Below, one piece after another: positions 14,793 to 22,463 of a stretch of DNA of 27,756 nucleotides. Below the pieces are notes generated by a model. That model had not been told where the DNA came from, made no database searches, and saw only the letters and a list, made by a program, of their open reading frames with translations. Every line of letters begins with the position of its first letter. Within the stretch, counting starts at the first letter, position 1. The translations under genes and the position numbers were made by a program. This stretch comes from JAIFWC01 sp035688135 (GTDB lineage Bacteria; Patescibacteriota; Saccharimonadia; Saccharimonadales; UBA10212), in assembly GCA_035688135.1 (NCBI GenBank), contig DASSNG010000067.1:1-27756 (forward strand). Reading direction: 5' to 3'.

Positions 14793-16301
14793 TTAAGACT
14801 GATTGCCGCCGAACCGGTCAAGAATATTCTTTGTTATCTTAACAAGCGCGGGGCTATAGGCGGACTTACTGGAGTTAAGGCCTGACGACCACTCTATGGT
14901 CCCGGCGTCAAAGACTTGACCGCCGCCGGGCAGCTGATAGTAAGTACTGTCAGCAAAGTCGGCCTTCCCGGCGATATTCACAAAAGGCGAGTGGAACAGA
15001 ACATTGATGCCCGGTGGATGAGGCGCCCTGCCGATATATTTATCGTACTCATAGCCAACCAATCCCGGGATTTTATCACCTTTCTTTAGGCCGGTGTCCT
15101 TAAAAATCCAGCTGGAATCATCGTATACCACCAGCGGCTCGCCTACCGTAACTGTGGCGCCGCCTTTTATTTCACCGCCGTATGAATCGCCCAGAAGCTC
15201 ACTTTCCGGTTCGTTTAAAGGCGGGCTTTGCCAGCCGGCAGGGGTCGAATACTGCGGGTTCGTTTTGGTAAAGGGGTCAAGCTCCGCGCTTTTGTAATTG
15301 ACCATTATCCTATCCGGAGCGCCGGTTAAAGGGTCCGGTTCGAACCGGACCGGCCTGTAAGCTGTGTTAGCCGCGAATACCGCCAGGTTTACGCCCCTGG
15401 CAAGAGCTTGCTTATAGCCGTCCAGCATCTGCTTGCTCCAATACTCGTCATGGCCGGTGATAATAATAGCTTTGTATTTAAGCAGGAGGCCGGGATGCTG
15501 GTGAATATCAATATCGGTCGCATAATCCACCTGATAACCCTCCTTCTCAAGAAAAAGAATCATGGGATACTCCCATTTCAGAAAATCACCCGAGCCGTCA
15601 TCCCCTCCCTGGGGCATCAGGTAAGGGCGGTTTAAAGAAACTTTAACCGCCCGGTTCAATTTTAAGGCGGGGGTTAAGCCCTTATATAATGAGTTCCCGC
15701 CCCATTGGTTATAGGCGGTGTCGGTATTAATGGAGTGGACGAATAAGTATTTTGAATGGGGGCTGGATGTCCGTACCGTGAAAGGGATGTAGTTCTGATA
15801 TCCATCGCTGGAGGTTAGTTTTGCAAGGTACATGCCCGGCGACCAGTTTTGGGGTATATTCAGATTGACTGACGCGGGCCATCCGGCGTTCACGAGCCCG
15901 GTGGATTCATCGGGGCTTGGGATGTTAAGACTTTTGCATATCCGGCTTCCCAGGTTGGCGACGTAGAAGGATCCGTTACCGCCGTACCACCCCATTCTAT
16001 AGATGGAGGTATTGAATAACTTTGCCGAGCAGCTTATCTGGAATTTTATATTTCCCCCTGGAGACACGCTGGCTAATGAAGAGAAGCCTTCAACCTGATG
16101 GTTATCGGCAGTTTTCTTAAGCGCCCAGTTATTGTCGGGAAATGATGTTGGGTAGAACCCGGGAGCCGTGGCGCTTTTATATAAGTAAATCTTGACCGCA
16201 GCAAAGCCTGCTAAAAGTATCAGGAAGCAGCCGGCTATCAGTATATGCGATAATTTAAGTCTTCTTTTTTTTGACGGTGTCTTTACCGTATAGACTTTCA
16301 T
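14793..16301 (-). CDS. Membrane-anchored N,N-dimethylformamidase beta-subunit-like protein
   Basis: A 502-residue protein with a basic N-terminus, one membrane anchor (about 18-41) and a large outer part. Residues about 50-180 look like an Ig-like domain (FQISCSAKLFNTSIYRMGWYGG, SPGMYLAKLTSSDGYQNYIPF). Residues about 184-500 match the glutamine-amidotransferase-like C-terminal domain of the dimethylformamidase beta-subunit family, with AYNQWGGNSLY (196-206) and IITGHDEYWSKQM (280-292). In the enzyme that gave the family its name, an iron is held by Tyr and Glu side chains; E286 is a candidate here but I cannot assign the ligands. The substrate is unknown and DMF itself is unlikely. It sits in a glycan cluster, so an outer-face amide or glycan modification is an inference. 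Confidence 0.75.
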   Translation of the reverse strand: MKVYTVKTPSKKRRLKLSHILIAGCFLILLAGFAAVKIYLYKSATAPGFYPTSFPDNNWALKKTADNHQVEGFSSLASVSPGGNIKFQISCSAKLFNTSIYRMGWYGGNGSFYVANLGSRICKSLNIPSPDESTGLVNAGWPASVNLNIPQNWSPGMYLAKLTSSDGYQNYIPFTVRTSSPHSKYLFVHSINTDTAYNQWGGNSLYKGLTPALKLNRAVKVSLNRPYLMPQGGDDGSGDFLKWEYPMILFLEKEGYQVDYATDIDIHQHPGLLLKYKAIIITGHDEYWSKQMLDGYKQALARGVNLAVFAANTAYRPVRFEPDPLTGAPDRIMVNYKSAELDPFTKTNPQYSTPAGWQSPPLNEPESELLGDSYGGEIKGGATVTVGEPLVVYDDSSWIFKDTGLKKGDKIPGLVGYEYDKYIGRAPHPPGINVLFHSPFVNIAGKADFADSTYYQLPGGGQVFDAGTIEWSSGLNSSKSAYSPALVKITKNILDRFGGNQS

Positions 16302-16309
16302 CTAGAATC

Positions 16310-16315
16310 AGTATA
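16310..16315 (-). promoter_or_regulatory. -10 element for the gene starting at 16301
   Basis: TATACT on the minus strand ends 8 bases before the ATG. No Shine-Dalgarno lies in the 8 bases between. The likely transcript start is 0-2 bases from the start codon. The -35 region is weak. Confidence 0.45.
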
Positions 16316-16349
16316 CATAGCGCCGGAAGTCCTAAGCCAGAAATGCACC

Positions 16350-16379
16350 TCGACCTATAATCCCGTATTCCTCTATAAT
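16350..16379 (+). promoter_or_regulatory. Promoter of the ABC exporter operon
   Basis: TATAAT at 16374-16379 is a consensus -10. TCGACC at 16350-16355 is a four-of-six -35 with an 18-base spacer. A second TATAAT is at 16356-16361. From the nearer one the leader before ATG 16392 would be only about 6 bases, with no Shine-Dalgarno. Confidence 0.55.
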
Positions 16380-16391
16380 ACCCGTAACGGA

Positions 16392-17195
16392 ATGCTTAAA
16401 AGGATATTTTCAAAAAAGAACCGGGCCCTCCTTGCGGAACTAGTCCGGACCGATTTCAAGCTGCGGTACCAAGGCTCGGTTTTGGGTTATGCCTGGTCTT
16501 TGCTGCGTCCGCTGCTCATCTTCGTTATCCTCTACATCGTTTTTGTTAAGTTTATCCCTTTGGGCAAAGGCGTACCCCATTATCCGGTCTATCTTTTACT
16601 GGGTATAGTTATCTGGAACTTCTTTAACGAAATGACCGTCCAGAGCCTTGGTTCGGTTGTTGGTCGGGGCGACCTGATCAGGAAAATACGCATACCGCGG
16701 TGGATCATAGTATTTTCCAGCAGCCTTTCGGCTTTGATAAATTTTTTGCTTAACCTGGTGGTCGTGGGCGTCTTCCTGCTGCTGAATCATGTGGATTTGC
16801 TGCGGACAAGTTTATTTTTGCCGCTGATTTTATTGGAGATTTACATCTTTGCTCTGGGCCTGTCCTTATTTTTGGCCGCGGCATTTGTTAAGTTCCGGGA
16901 CGTGCAGTATATATGGGAAGTTATCCTGCAGGCCGGCTTTTATCTAACGCCCATACTTTATCCGCTGGCTAAGATTACAAATCTTACCTTCCAGAAACTG
17001 ATAATGATTAATCCGGTAGCCCAATCCGTGCAAGATGCCCGCTATGTCACAATAACGCACCAGACCGCCACTGTTTACCAGGTCTTTGGAGGCGGCTGGT
17101 ATAAATTTATCCCCTTCATAATCGTGTCGCTGGTATTTATCGGCGGCCTTACATACTTCCGTAAAGAATCCAAATATTTCGCGGAGAACATCTGA
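16392..17195 (+). CDS. ABC-2 type polysaccharide export permease (Wzm/TagG-like)
   Basis: The membrane half of an exporter that moves lipid-linked polysaccharide out of the cell. The 267 residues have the normal size for Wzm/TagG. The N-terminal amphipathic region contains VRTDFKLRYQGSVLGYAWSLLRPL, a family hallmark, followed by about six membrane helices (around 40-55, 65-85, 105-130, 140-165, 175-195 and 235-255). YLTPILYPL and the MINPVAQSVQDAR stretch are also typical. Its stop overlaps the ATPase start by one base (TGATG), so the two are translationally coupled and form one transporter. Transcription starts just upstream, divergent from the dimethylformamidase-like gene. Confidence 0.9.
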   Translation: MLKRIFSKKNRALLAELVRTDFKLRYQGSVLGYAWSLLRPLLIFVILYIVFVKFIPLGKGVPHYPVYLLLGIVIWNFFNEMTVQSLGSVVGRGDLIRKIRIPRWIIVFSSSLSALINFLLNLVVVGVFLLLNHVDLLRTSLFLPLILLEIYIFALGLSLFLAAAFVKFRDVQYIWEVILQAGFYLTPILYPLAKITNLTFQKLIMINPVAQSVQDARYVTITHQTATVYQVFGGGWYKFIPFIIVSLVFIGGLTYFRKESKYFAENI

Positions 17196-17944
17196 TGGAC
17201 GATGTTGCTATAAAAGTTACTGGTTTGAGCAAGACCTTCAAGTTGCCGCACGAAAAGTCCACGACTATCAAATCGGCCGTTGTCAATTTCTGGCACCATG
17301 ATAGGGGATACGAACTGCAGCATGCCCTGAAGAATGTCAGCTTTGAAATAAAAAAAGGCGAGTTCTTTGGCATAGTCGGCCGCAACGGCAGCGGCAAAAG
17401 CACTCTTTTGAAGCTGCTGGCTGGAATCTACACTCCAACGGAAGGCAAGATTGAGGTTAACGGGCTGCTCACGCCGTTCATTGAACTGGGGGTCGGATTT
17501 AACCCGGAACTGACCGGCCGCGAGAATATTTACCTTAACGGCGCGCTTCTTGGTTTCAACCGCAGGGAGATGTCCGCTATGTATAACGACATAGTCAGTT
17601 TTGCGGAACTCAACAAATTCATGGATCAGAAACTTAAGAATTATTCATCCGGCATGCAGGTCAGGCTGGCTTTCTCCATAGCCATCCGGGCTAAAAGCGA
17701 CATCCTGCTGATAGACGAAGTTTTAGCCGTTGGCGATGCCGCTTTCCGGGAAAAATGCTACAACTACTTCCGGCGCGTTAAAGATGAAAACAGGACGGTG
17801 ATATTCGTCACCCATGATATGAACGCGGTTCACGAGTTCTGCGACCGGGGCCTGGTGCTTGATAAAGGTTCGGTAAAGTATGTCGGCAACCCCGATGAAG
17901 CATCCAAGCGCTACTTTAAGTTAAACGAACCGGCCCTCTCTTAA
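17195..17944 (+). CDS. ABC polysaccharide exporter ATPase (Wzt/TagH-like)
   Basis: The ATP-hydrolysing half of the exporter. The 249 residues show Walker A GRNGSGKST (62-70), FIELGVGFNPELTGREN (95-111, the motif specific to this subfamily), signature YSSGMQVRL (150-158), Walker B ILLIDEVLAVGD (170-181) and the switch histidine H207 (VTHDMN). It ends soon after the nucleotide-binding domain. The C-terminal carbohydrate-binding extension found on E. coli O9a-type Wzt is absent, so the transporter probably does not read a chain-end modification. It pairs with the permease just upstream. Its stop overlaps the stop of the facing gene in the bases TTAA. Confidence 0.95.
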   Translation: MDDVAIKVTGLSKTFKLPHEKSTTIKSAVVNFWHHDRGYELQHALKNVSFEIKKGEFFGIVGRNGSGKSTLLKLLAGIYTPTEGKIEVNGLLTPFIELGVGFNPELTGRENIYLNGALLGFNRREMSAMYNDIVSFAELNKFMDQKLKNYSSGMQVRLAFSIAIRAKSDILLIDEVLAVGDAAFREKCYNYFRRVKDENRTVIFVTHDMNAVHEFCDRGLVLDKGSVKYVGNPDEASKRYFKLNEPALS

Positions 17945-19263
17945 GCGTCGGATTTCTTTGTACCCTTTTTGTTTTTGACATAAAGCTCGGGTAATTCCTT
18001 CGACTCCGCGCCCCATGTGCCGATGACCTTATCCGCGTGTTCGCGGTAATAGCGCATTTCCGCGGAAGGCTTTTTACTGTCCATGTACCAGGTTTCGTGC
18101 CTCGCTATATACTTTCCGCCGGTCCGAAGACTGGGGCCGTAAAGGTGGGGCAGGTTCGCGCGCCATAAAGCAAAAGTCGTGTCTATGTCGGCTTCGTATA
18201 CTTCTTTTTCAATTTCTTTCTGCCAGAATTTCTTTTCCCAGGCTATCACGTACTCCCTAGGCTCATAACTATCGGGGATGTCATCTATTTTTAAGCCAAA
18301 CCCGGCCTTGAGATATTTAGGATAGGCATTCAGCAAATGGCAGAAAAATTCAACGGCGCCGTGTGATTCGGGGACGGGTATGACATCCGAATCCGAGATG
18401 ATATAAGGCTTGTCCTTGGCATAAATTTCCACCGCGTACGTTAACCACGGCGACAAATAACCCACATTGTATCTAAGTTTTACTACTTCATGGGGCGTGG
18501 ATTCATAATACTCAAGCAAAGGCGGGTATGTAGAAGCGCTGTCGATTATTATTATGTTTTTCAGGCCTTCCTTCTCGCACCAGCTGACAAGGCGCTTCAG
18601 CGGTGCAAGCCGATCACGGCTGATAATGAATGTGGGTATATCATTACTGAATCTAACCCGCCTTTTTCTGCCAGTGTCTCCATCGCTCTTAGGCTGCTCT
18701 TTTGTTTGTTTTTTGGGCCGCGGGAGCTGGCTTTGCGAAATATAATCCGGGAGGCGTACGCTGGCAGGCTGGATTTCGACCAGTGTACTTTTTTGGGAGG
18801 CCAGATCCAGGAGCCCGGCAAGAGAACGCGCTTTACTGGCAATCGCTGCTACGATATCCCTTTTGCCAACATAGTATGAAGTCCTGGTGGTGCCGGCAAA
18901 GCCCACTTTGCCAAAAAAACCTTTTACTAGCGGCGCTACGAAAGCGGTAACCTGAGTAGAAAGTATCTGGTTAAGGATTTTATTATCTTCATCTGCTAAG
19001 AAATTCCTGACACTCGTGAAAATCAGTTTATCCCCCGATGAAACCACTATGGCTTTCTGAAGCGGCGGGATAACTTTCGAGCTCGTAAAAATAACCAGCC
19101 TTTCCGAGCTGTCAGTTTTTGGTTCGCGGGAAAAATACAAAACGGCTTCGACGGCGTTATCGTAGGACTTGCCTATCAGCCCCATCTTTCTTTTCAGCTC
19201 CAAGAGGTCCTGCTTTGTAGCGGTGTCGCCGGGCAATATGAAGCTAACCGTGATTGCGTTCAT
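17941..19263 (-). CDS. Putative GT-A-like glycosyltransferase of unrecognised family, with N-terminal extension
   Basis: I do not recognise the whole 440-residue protein. The C-terminal half looks like a GT-A nucleotide-sugar fold. It has DIPTFIISRDRLAPLKRLVSWCEK (208-231), NIIIIDSAST (236-245), PYIISDSDVIPVPES (286-300) with a DxD (D291, D293), EADIDTTFALWR (357-368) and ARHETWYMD (387-395). The N-terminal part (1-175) is alpha/beta and might be a decayed second GT-A domain, though no motif is clear. A Lys/Pro-rich linker (180-205) joins the halves. TATAAT ends 8 bases before the ATG. It is last in a run of minus-strand glycan genes and is convergent with the exporter ATPase. Confidence 0.6.
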   Translation of the reverse strand: MNAITVSFILPGDTATKQDLLELKRKMGLIGKSYDNAVEAVLYFSREPKTDSSERLVIFTSSKVIPPLQKAIVVSSGDKLIFTSVRNFLADEDNKILNQILSTQVTAFVAPLVKGFFGKVGFAGTTRTSYYVGKRDIVAAIASKARSLAGLLDLASQKSTLVEIQPASVRLPDYISQSQLPRPKKQTKEQPKSDGDTGRKRRVRFSNDIPTFIISRDRLAPLKRLVSWCEKEGLKNIIIIDSASTYPPLLEYYESTPHEVVKLRYNVGYLSPWLTYAVEIYAKDKPYIISDSDVIPVPESHGAVEFFCHLLNAYPKYLKAGFGLKIDDIPDSYEPREYVIAWEKKFWQKEIEKEVYEADIDTTFALWRANLPHLYGPSLRTGGKYIARHETWYMDSKKPSAEMRYYREHADKVIGTWGAESKELPELYVKNKKGTKKSDA

Positions 19264-19271
19264 TTCCTGTA

Positions 19272-19277
19272 ATTATA
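19272..19277 (-). promoter_or_regulatory. -10 element for the gene starting at 19263
   Basis: A consensus TATAAT on the minus strand ends 8 bases before the ATG. AGGAA directly before the start is too close to act as a normal ribosome binding site. This fits a leaderless start; no good -35 is visible. Confidence 0.5.
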
Positions 19278-19328
19278 TGTTTTTTGGCCGATGATAGGTA
19301 GGATATGTGTTCCAGCACAGAGCGCCGG

Positions 19329-21131
19329 CTAAACGCTTTTCTGATGAAGGTAAGCGCGGACTTCATGCAGAGTGGCTCGCAAACCCGATTTAAGGGCACG
19401 CGGCAAGCTTTTAATTACTACAATAAATAGAAAGGGATAGCGCCCGAAATAGTACATAAGCTTAAGTGCCCGTAATAAGCGCCGGCGGCCGGGATTCATG
19501 TAGCGGAAAAGCCCCGGATGAAGTTCCCGCAAACGATTGTAAAGTTCAAGCTCCTTGTTCTTTTGAACGTCGATATTGCGGCTTAGGGTGGCGTCGTGCT
19601 GCCGGTATTTAAAAATCGCCTCAGGCAAGTAGCCGAACCGGGAGCCGACTTCAGCCAGACTCAGATAAAGCTCCCAATCTTCCAAACCTTCCTTCATCTC
19701 CTGTTTGTAGCCTCCAACCTGTCTTAGGCGGGATGTTTTAATCAGGGCGCTGTTATGGATATAGTTGCGCTGCAGCATAGGAAAAATACTGAAGGGGCGC
19801 GAGCGGAAGATATCGTGAGCGGCGCCAAAGTATTCCATATCCGTATAGGCCACATCATAGAGGCCGGAATTAGCCAGCTTAACCAGCTTCTCAATATAAT
19901 TGGGCTGCATAATGTCATCGGCATCCAAAAATATCGTCCAGTAAGTCTGGCTTAGCTTGATACCCAGATTTTTGGCTGCCACTACACCCTCATTTTTTTT
20001 GTGGATAATCTCAACCAGCGGGTTGGATTTATATGCGCTGATTGCTTCCCGGCTGCCATCAGTGCTGCCGTCGTCAATCACGATGATCCGTTCAGGTTTC
20101 AGGCTTTGGTTAAGCGCCGAATCTATAGCTTTGCTCACATACGCTTCATAGTTATAACAAGGTATCACTACCGTCACATCCTGCGGCTTGTACGCGTTCA
20201 GCCGGCCGTTATAACTTTGTCCCAGCCGCATTACCTTGCTTCTTTTCGACCTGATACTGAGCAGGTGCGCCTTATTCCACCGCCAGGCTCTTAACCGGGC
20301 TTTTGATTCCGTTGTCGGCCGGACAATCGTTTTTATAAATGCGCGTCTGACTTCGGCCGCGTATGCCCGCCGGAATTTTTTCAGGTTTTGAGGGTCAAAG
20401 TTCTTAAAAGCAAAGATATAGCGGTTGCGATGCATCTGATACAGATAAAAGGCGCTTTCCGCTCCTCCGGCGCTGCTGGCGGCCACTTTATGCCAGGCGA
20501 CGCAGGCCGGGTTGTAATAAGCCTGGTAACCGCTGCGAATCATGCGGGCTACCAAATCCGTCTCTTCATAATAAGCAAAGAAATCGTTATCTAGATATCC
20601 GACTTTGTTGGTCGCGGCCCTTTTGATCATCAGCGCCGCTCCGGAAATCGAATCAACAGGCCGCTCGTCTTCACCCACCAGGCTAGTGTAAGTTTCACCG
20701 TTAACCGGATTCACTTCTTGGAAGGCATAATACTCATTATCCCGATTACCCACGGGATTGGCCTTATCCCATTTGTATTGCTTGCCGCCTACCGCCGCCG
20801 CGTCCTTATGGCGGCCGAAGGTTTCCAGGGCATTCAAAATCCAGTCAGGGTCAATCACCAAGTCATTGTTAAGAAGCAGTATATAGTCGCCTTTTGCCTG
20901 GCTGTAGCCCGCGATATGCCCGCCGGTGAACCCGGTATTAGAAGGGAGGTCGATTAAAACGATATCTTTTTCTTTGCGCAGGCGCTCTTTGGAGCCGTCG
21001 CGCGAACCGTTATCCACCACTATGACTTCCAGGTTCTGATAGTTGATCTTCCGGACGTGCTTTAAGCAAGCAAGAGTGTTTTCCAGGCCGTTCCAGTTCA
21101 GAATGACAATACTAACCTGCCGCTGTTTCAT
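19329..21131 (-). CDS. Tandem GT2-GT2 glycosyltransferase
   Basis: A 600-residue protein with two GT-A domains. The first (about 5-280) has IVILNWNGLENTLACL, VIVVDNGSRDGS, LLLNNDLVIDPDW (N89, D90) and FFAYYEETDLVARM, the rhamnosyltransferase-like group. The second (about 318-560) has VTVVIPCYNYEAYVSKAIDSAL, IIVIDDGSTDGS and IFLDADDIMQP (DxD at 403-406 region), the general GT2 group. A basic, aromatic C-terminus (RRRLLRALKLMYYFGRYPF) may touch the membrane. Two active sites in one chain can add two sugars in turn or act as a polymerase. Its ATG follows the stop of the gene upstream with no gap (TGAATG), so translation is coupled. Confidence 0.92.
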   Translation of the reverse strand: MKQRQVSIVILNWNGLENTLACLKHVRKINYQNLEVIVVDNGSRDGSKERLRKEKDIVLIDLPSNTGFTGGHIAGYSQAKGDYILLLNNDLVIDPDWILNALETFGRHKDAAAVGGKQYKWDKANPVGNRDNEYYAFQEVNPVNGETYTSLVGEDERPVDSISGAALMIKRAATNKVGYLDNDFFAYYEETDLVARMIRSGYQAYYNPACVAWHKVAASSAGGAESAFYLYQMHRNRYIFAFKNFDPQNLKKFRRAYAAEVRRAFIKTIVRPTTESKARLRAWRWNKAHLLSIRSKRSKVMRLGQSYNGRLNAYKPQDVTVVIPCYNYEAYVSKAIDSALNQSLKPERIIVIDDGSTDGSREAISAYKSNPLVEIIHKKNEGVVAAKNLGIKLSQTYWTIFLDADDIMQPNYIEKLVKLANSGLYDVAYTDMEYFGAAHDIFRSRPFSIFPMLQRNYIHNSALIKTSRLRQVGGYKQEMKEGLEDWELYLSLAEVGSRFGYLPEAIFKYRQHDATLSRNIDVQKNKELELYNRLRELHPGLFRYMNPGRRRLLRALKLMYYFGRYPFLFIVVIKSLPRALKSGLRATLHEVRAYLHQKSV

Positions 21132-22445
21132 TCATCTGCCTAATAACATTATCCGGGCCGACTGCTTTACCCGGCTTTTAATCGGCAGCCTTTTGGTGCC
21201 GGAGTATTTTTTAGACTGCGTCTTAGCCTGGTGGGCCAGGAAGCTTAAGTCCATTGAGGAGACTACATCGCACAGCGGAAGCAGTGTTTGTTCCCAGGTG
21301 AACTGACTCATTGCTTTTTTAAGATTTGCGACGCAGTTTTTATAAACCGCGGGCTTGGCCAGCTCATTTATAGCCCCGGCGAACTCGGCTACAGACCGGT
21401 TGACCACGATTCCCAAACCTTTGGATTCAATAACTTCAGACAAATAATCGCCGCGTGAACAAATGGTCGGCAGGCCCGCCCATATGTGGTCCAGCACCCG
21501 GCTGCGGTGCGAATAGCGGGTTTCCAGGGAATCTTTATCCGCGTAGATAGCCGCGTCGGCGTCCGCAAGATAAGACAGGCGTTCCTCATACGGCACCCAC
21601 CCGTCCAGGAAGAACACGCTTTTGTCTAGCAGGCCAAGCTTTTCAGATAGTTTACGCGCCTGCAGGGATTCACCCATCTCTTCCTGATAAACGTCGGTGT
21701 TAGGATGTTTGGTGCCCAGAAAAACCAGTTTAACTTTCGGGTTATTCACCTTGGACATGGCCTTGACAACCAGCTGGGCGTCAAACCAGTCCCAAATGCC
21801 GCCTGTCCAAAGCAGTATGAAATCATCTTTTGACAATCCAAGGCGGGAGCGCAACAGCAGGCGTTTGGGCTTGGGTGGGGTCTTATCTATCCCCATCGGT
21901 CCTATCAGAAACCGCTCGCCGAACGAACGCTTTGTAAAAGTATCGGGACCGATTATTTTCTGGGCTGTTAAGAATCCCATCCAAAAATCCTTTTGGCGTT
22001 CGTTGGAACACACGAAGTAACTACCCAGATTAAAGTAGTGTCTATACATTTCTATAATGTTTCCAAACTCCACATTCTTTTTTGGGTCGGGGTCGCTTTT
22101 TGAGAATTCCAGGTGCGCCAGGAACTCAATGGGCACAGGCGCATACAAATCAAAAATCACCGCCTTACCTTTAGAGGCGGCATAAGCCAGCATCTCGTTG
22201 CTTAACCACTGGGCAAAAATAATGTCGGTCCCGTCAAAAAAAGGCCGGTAGGAATTATTTTCCGGGCTGACTACGGGGACGCTTTTATCGTCAGTATTTT
22301 TCTGGTTTGTAACGGCCAGCGTCACGTCCGCCACGCGGCTTAATGTTTTGGCTACTTTGGTATAGCGGATTCCGGGGCCCGCCATATTGCTGCCTATAAC
22401 ATCGTGGCATAGAACCAGTACGCGAGGTTTAGAAGCGCCATTCAC
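21132..22445 (-). CDS. Glycosyltransferase, GT4-like (GT-B fold)
   Basis: A 437-residue GT-B enzyme. The N-terminal part has VLVLCHDVIGSNMAGPGIRYTKVAKTL, the glycine-rich opening of this group, and VIFDLYAPVPIEFL. The C-terminal part has FILLWTGGIWDWFDAQLVVKAM, VFFLDGWVPYEERLSYLADADAAI and HIWAGLPTICSRGD, which stand for the donor-binding half; the usual EX7E is altered, as the first Glu position reads SHRSRVLDHIWAG. The start is GTG at 22445. TATAAT at 22454-22459 ends 8 bases before it, inside the short gap to the previous gene, so this gene may have its own leaderless transcript. The stop directly abuts the next start. Confidence 0.85.
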   Translation of the reverse strand: MNGASKPRVLVLCHDVIGSNMAGPGIRYTKVAKTLSRVADVTLAVTNQKNTDDKSVPVVSPENNSYRPFFDGTDIIFAQWLSNEMLAYAASKGKAVIFDLYAPVPIEFLAHLEFSKSDPDPKKNVEFGNIIEMYRHYFNLGSYFVCSNERQKDFWMGFLTAQKIIGPDTFTKRSFGERFLIGPMGIDKTPPKPKRLLLRSRLGLSKDDFILLWTGGIWDWFDAQLVVKAMSKVNNPKVKLVFLGTKHPNTDVYQEEMGESLQARKLSEKLGLLDKSVFFLDGWVPYEERLSYLADADAAIYADKDSLETRYSHRSRVLDHIWAGLPTICSRGDYLSEVIESKGLGIVVNRSVAEFAGAINELAKPAVYKNCVANLKKAMSQFTWEQTLLPLCDVVSSMDLSFLAHQAKTQSKKYSGTKRLPIKSRVKQSARIMLLGR

Positions 22446-22453
22446 TCTAAAAC

Positions 22454-22459
22454 ATTATA
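22454..22459 (-). promoter_or_regulatory. -10 element for the gene starting at 22445
   Basis: A consensus TATAAT on the minus strand ends 8 bases before the GTG start; the gap to the previous gene is only 18 bases. It would be an internal operon promoter. A -35 would lie inside the upstream coding sequence and is not recognisable. Confidence 0.45.
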
Positions 22460-22463
22460 CAGG

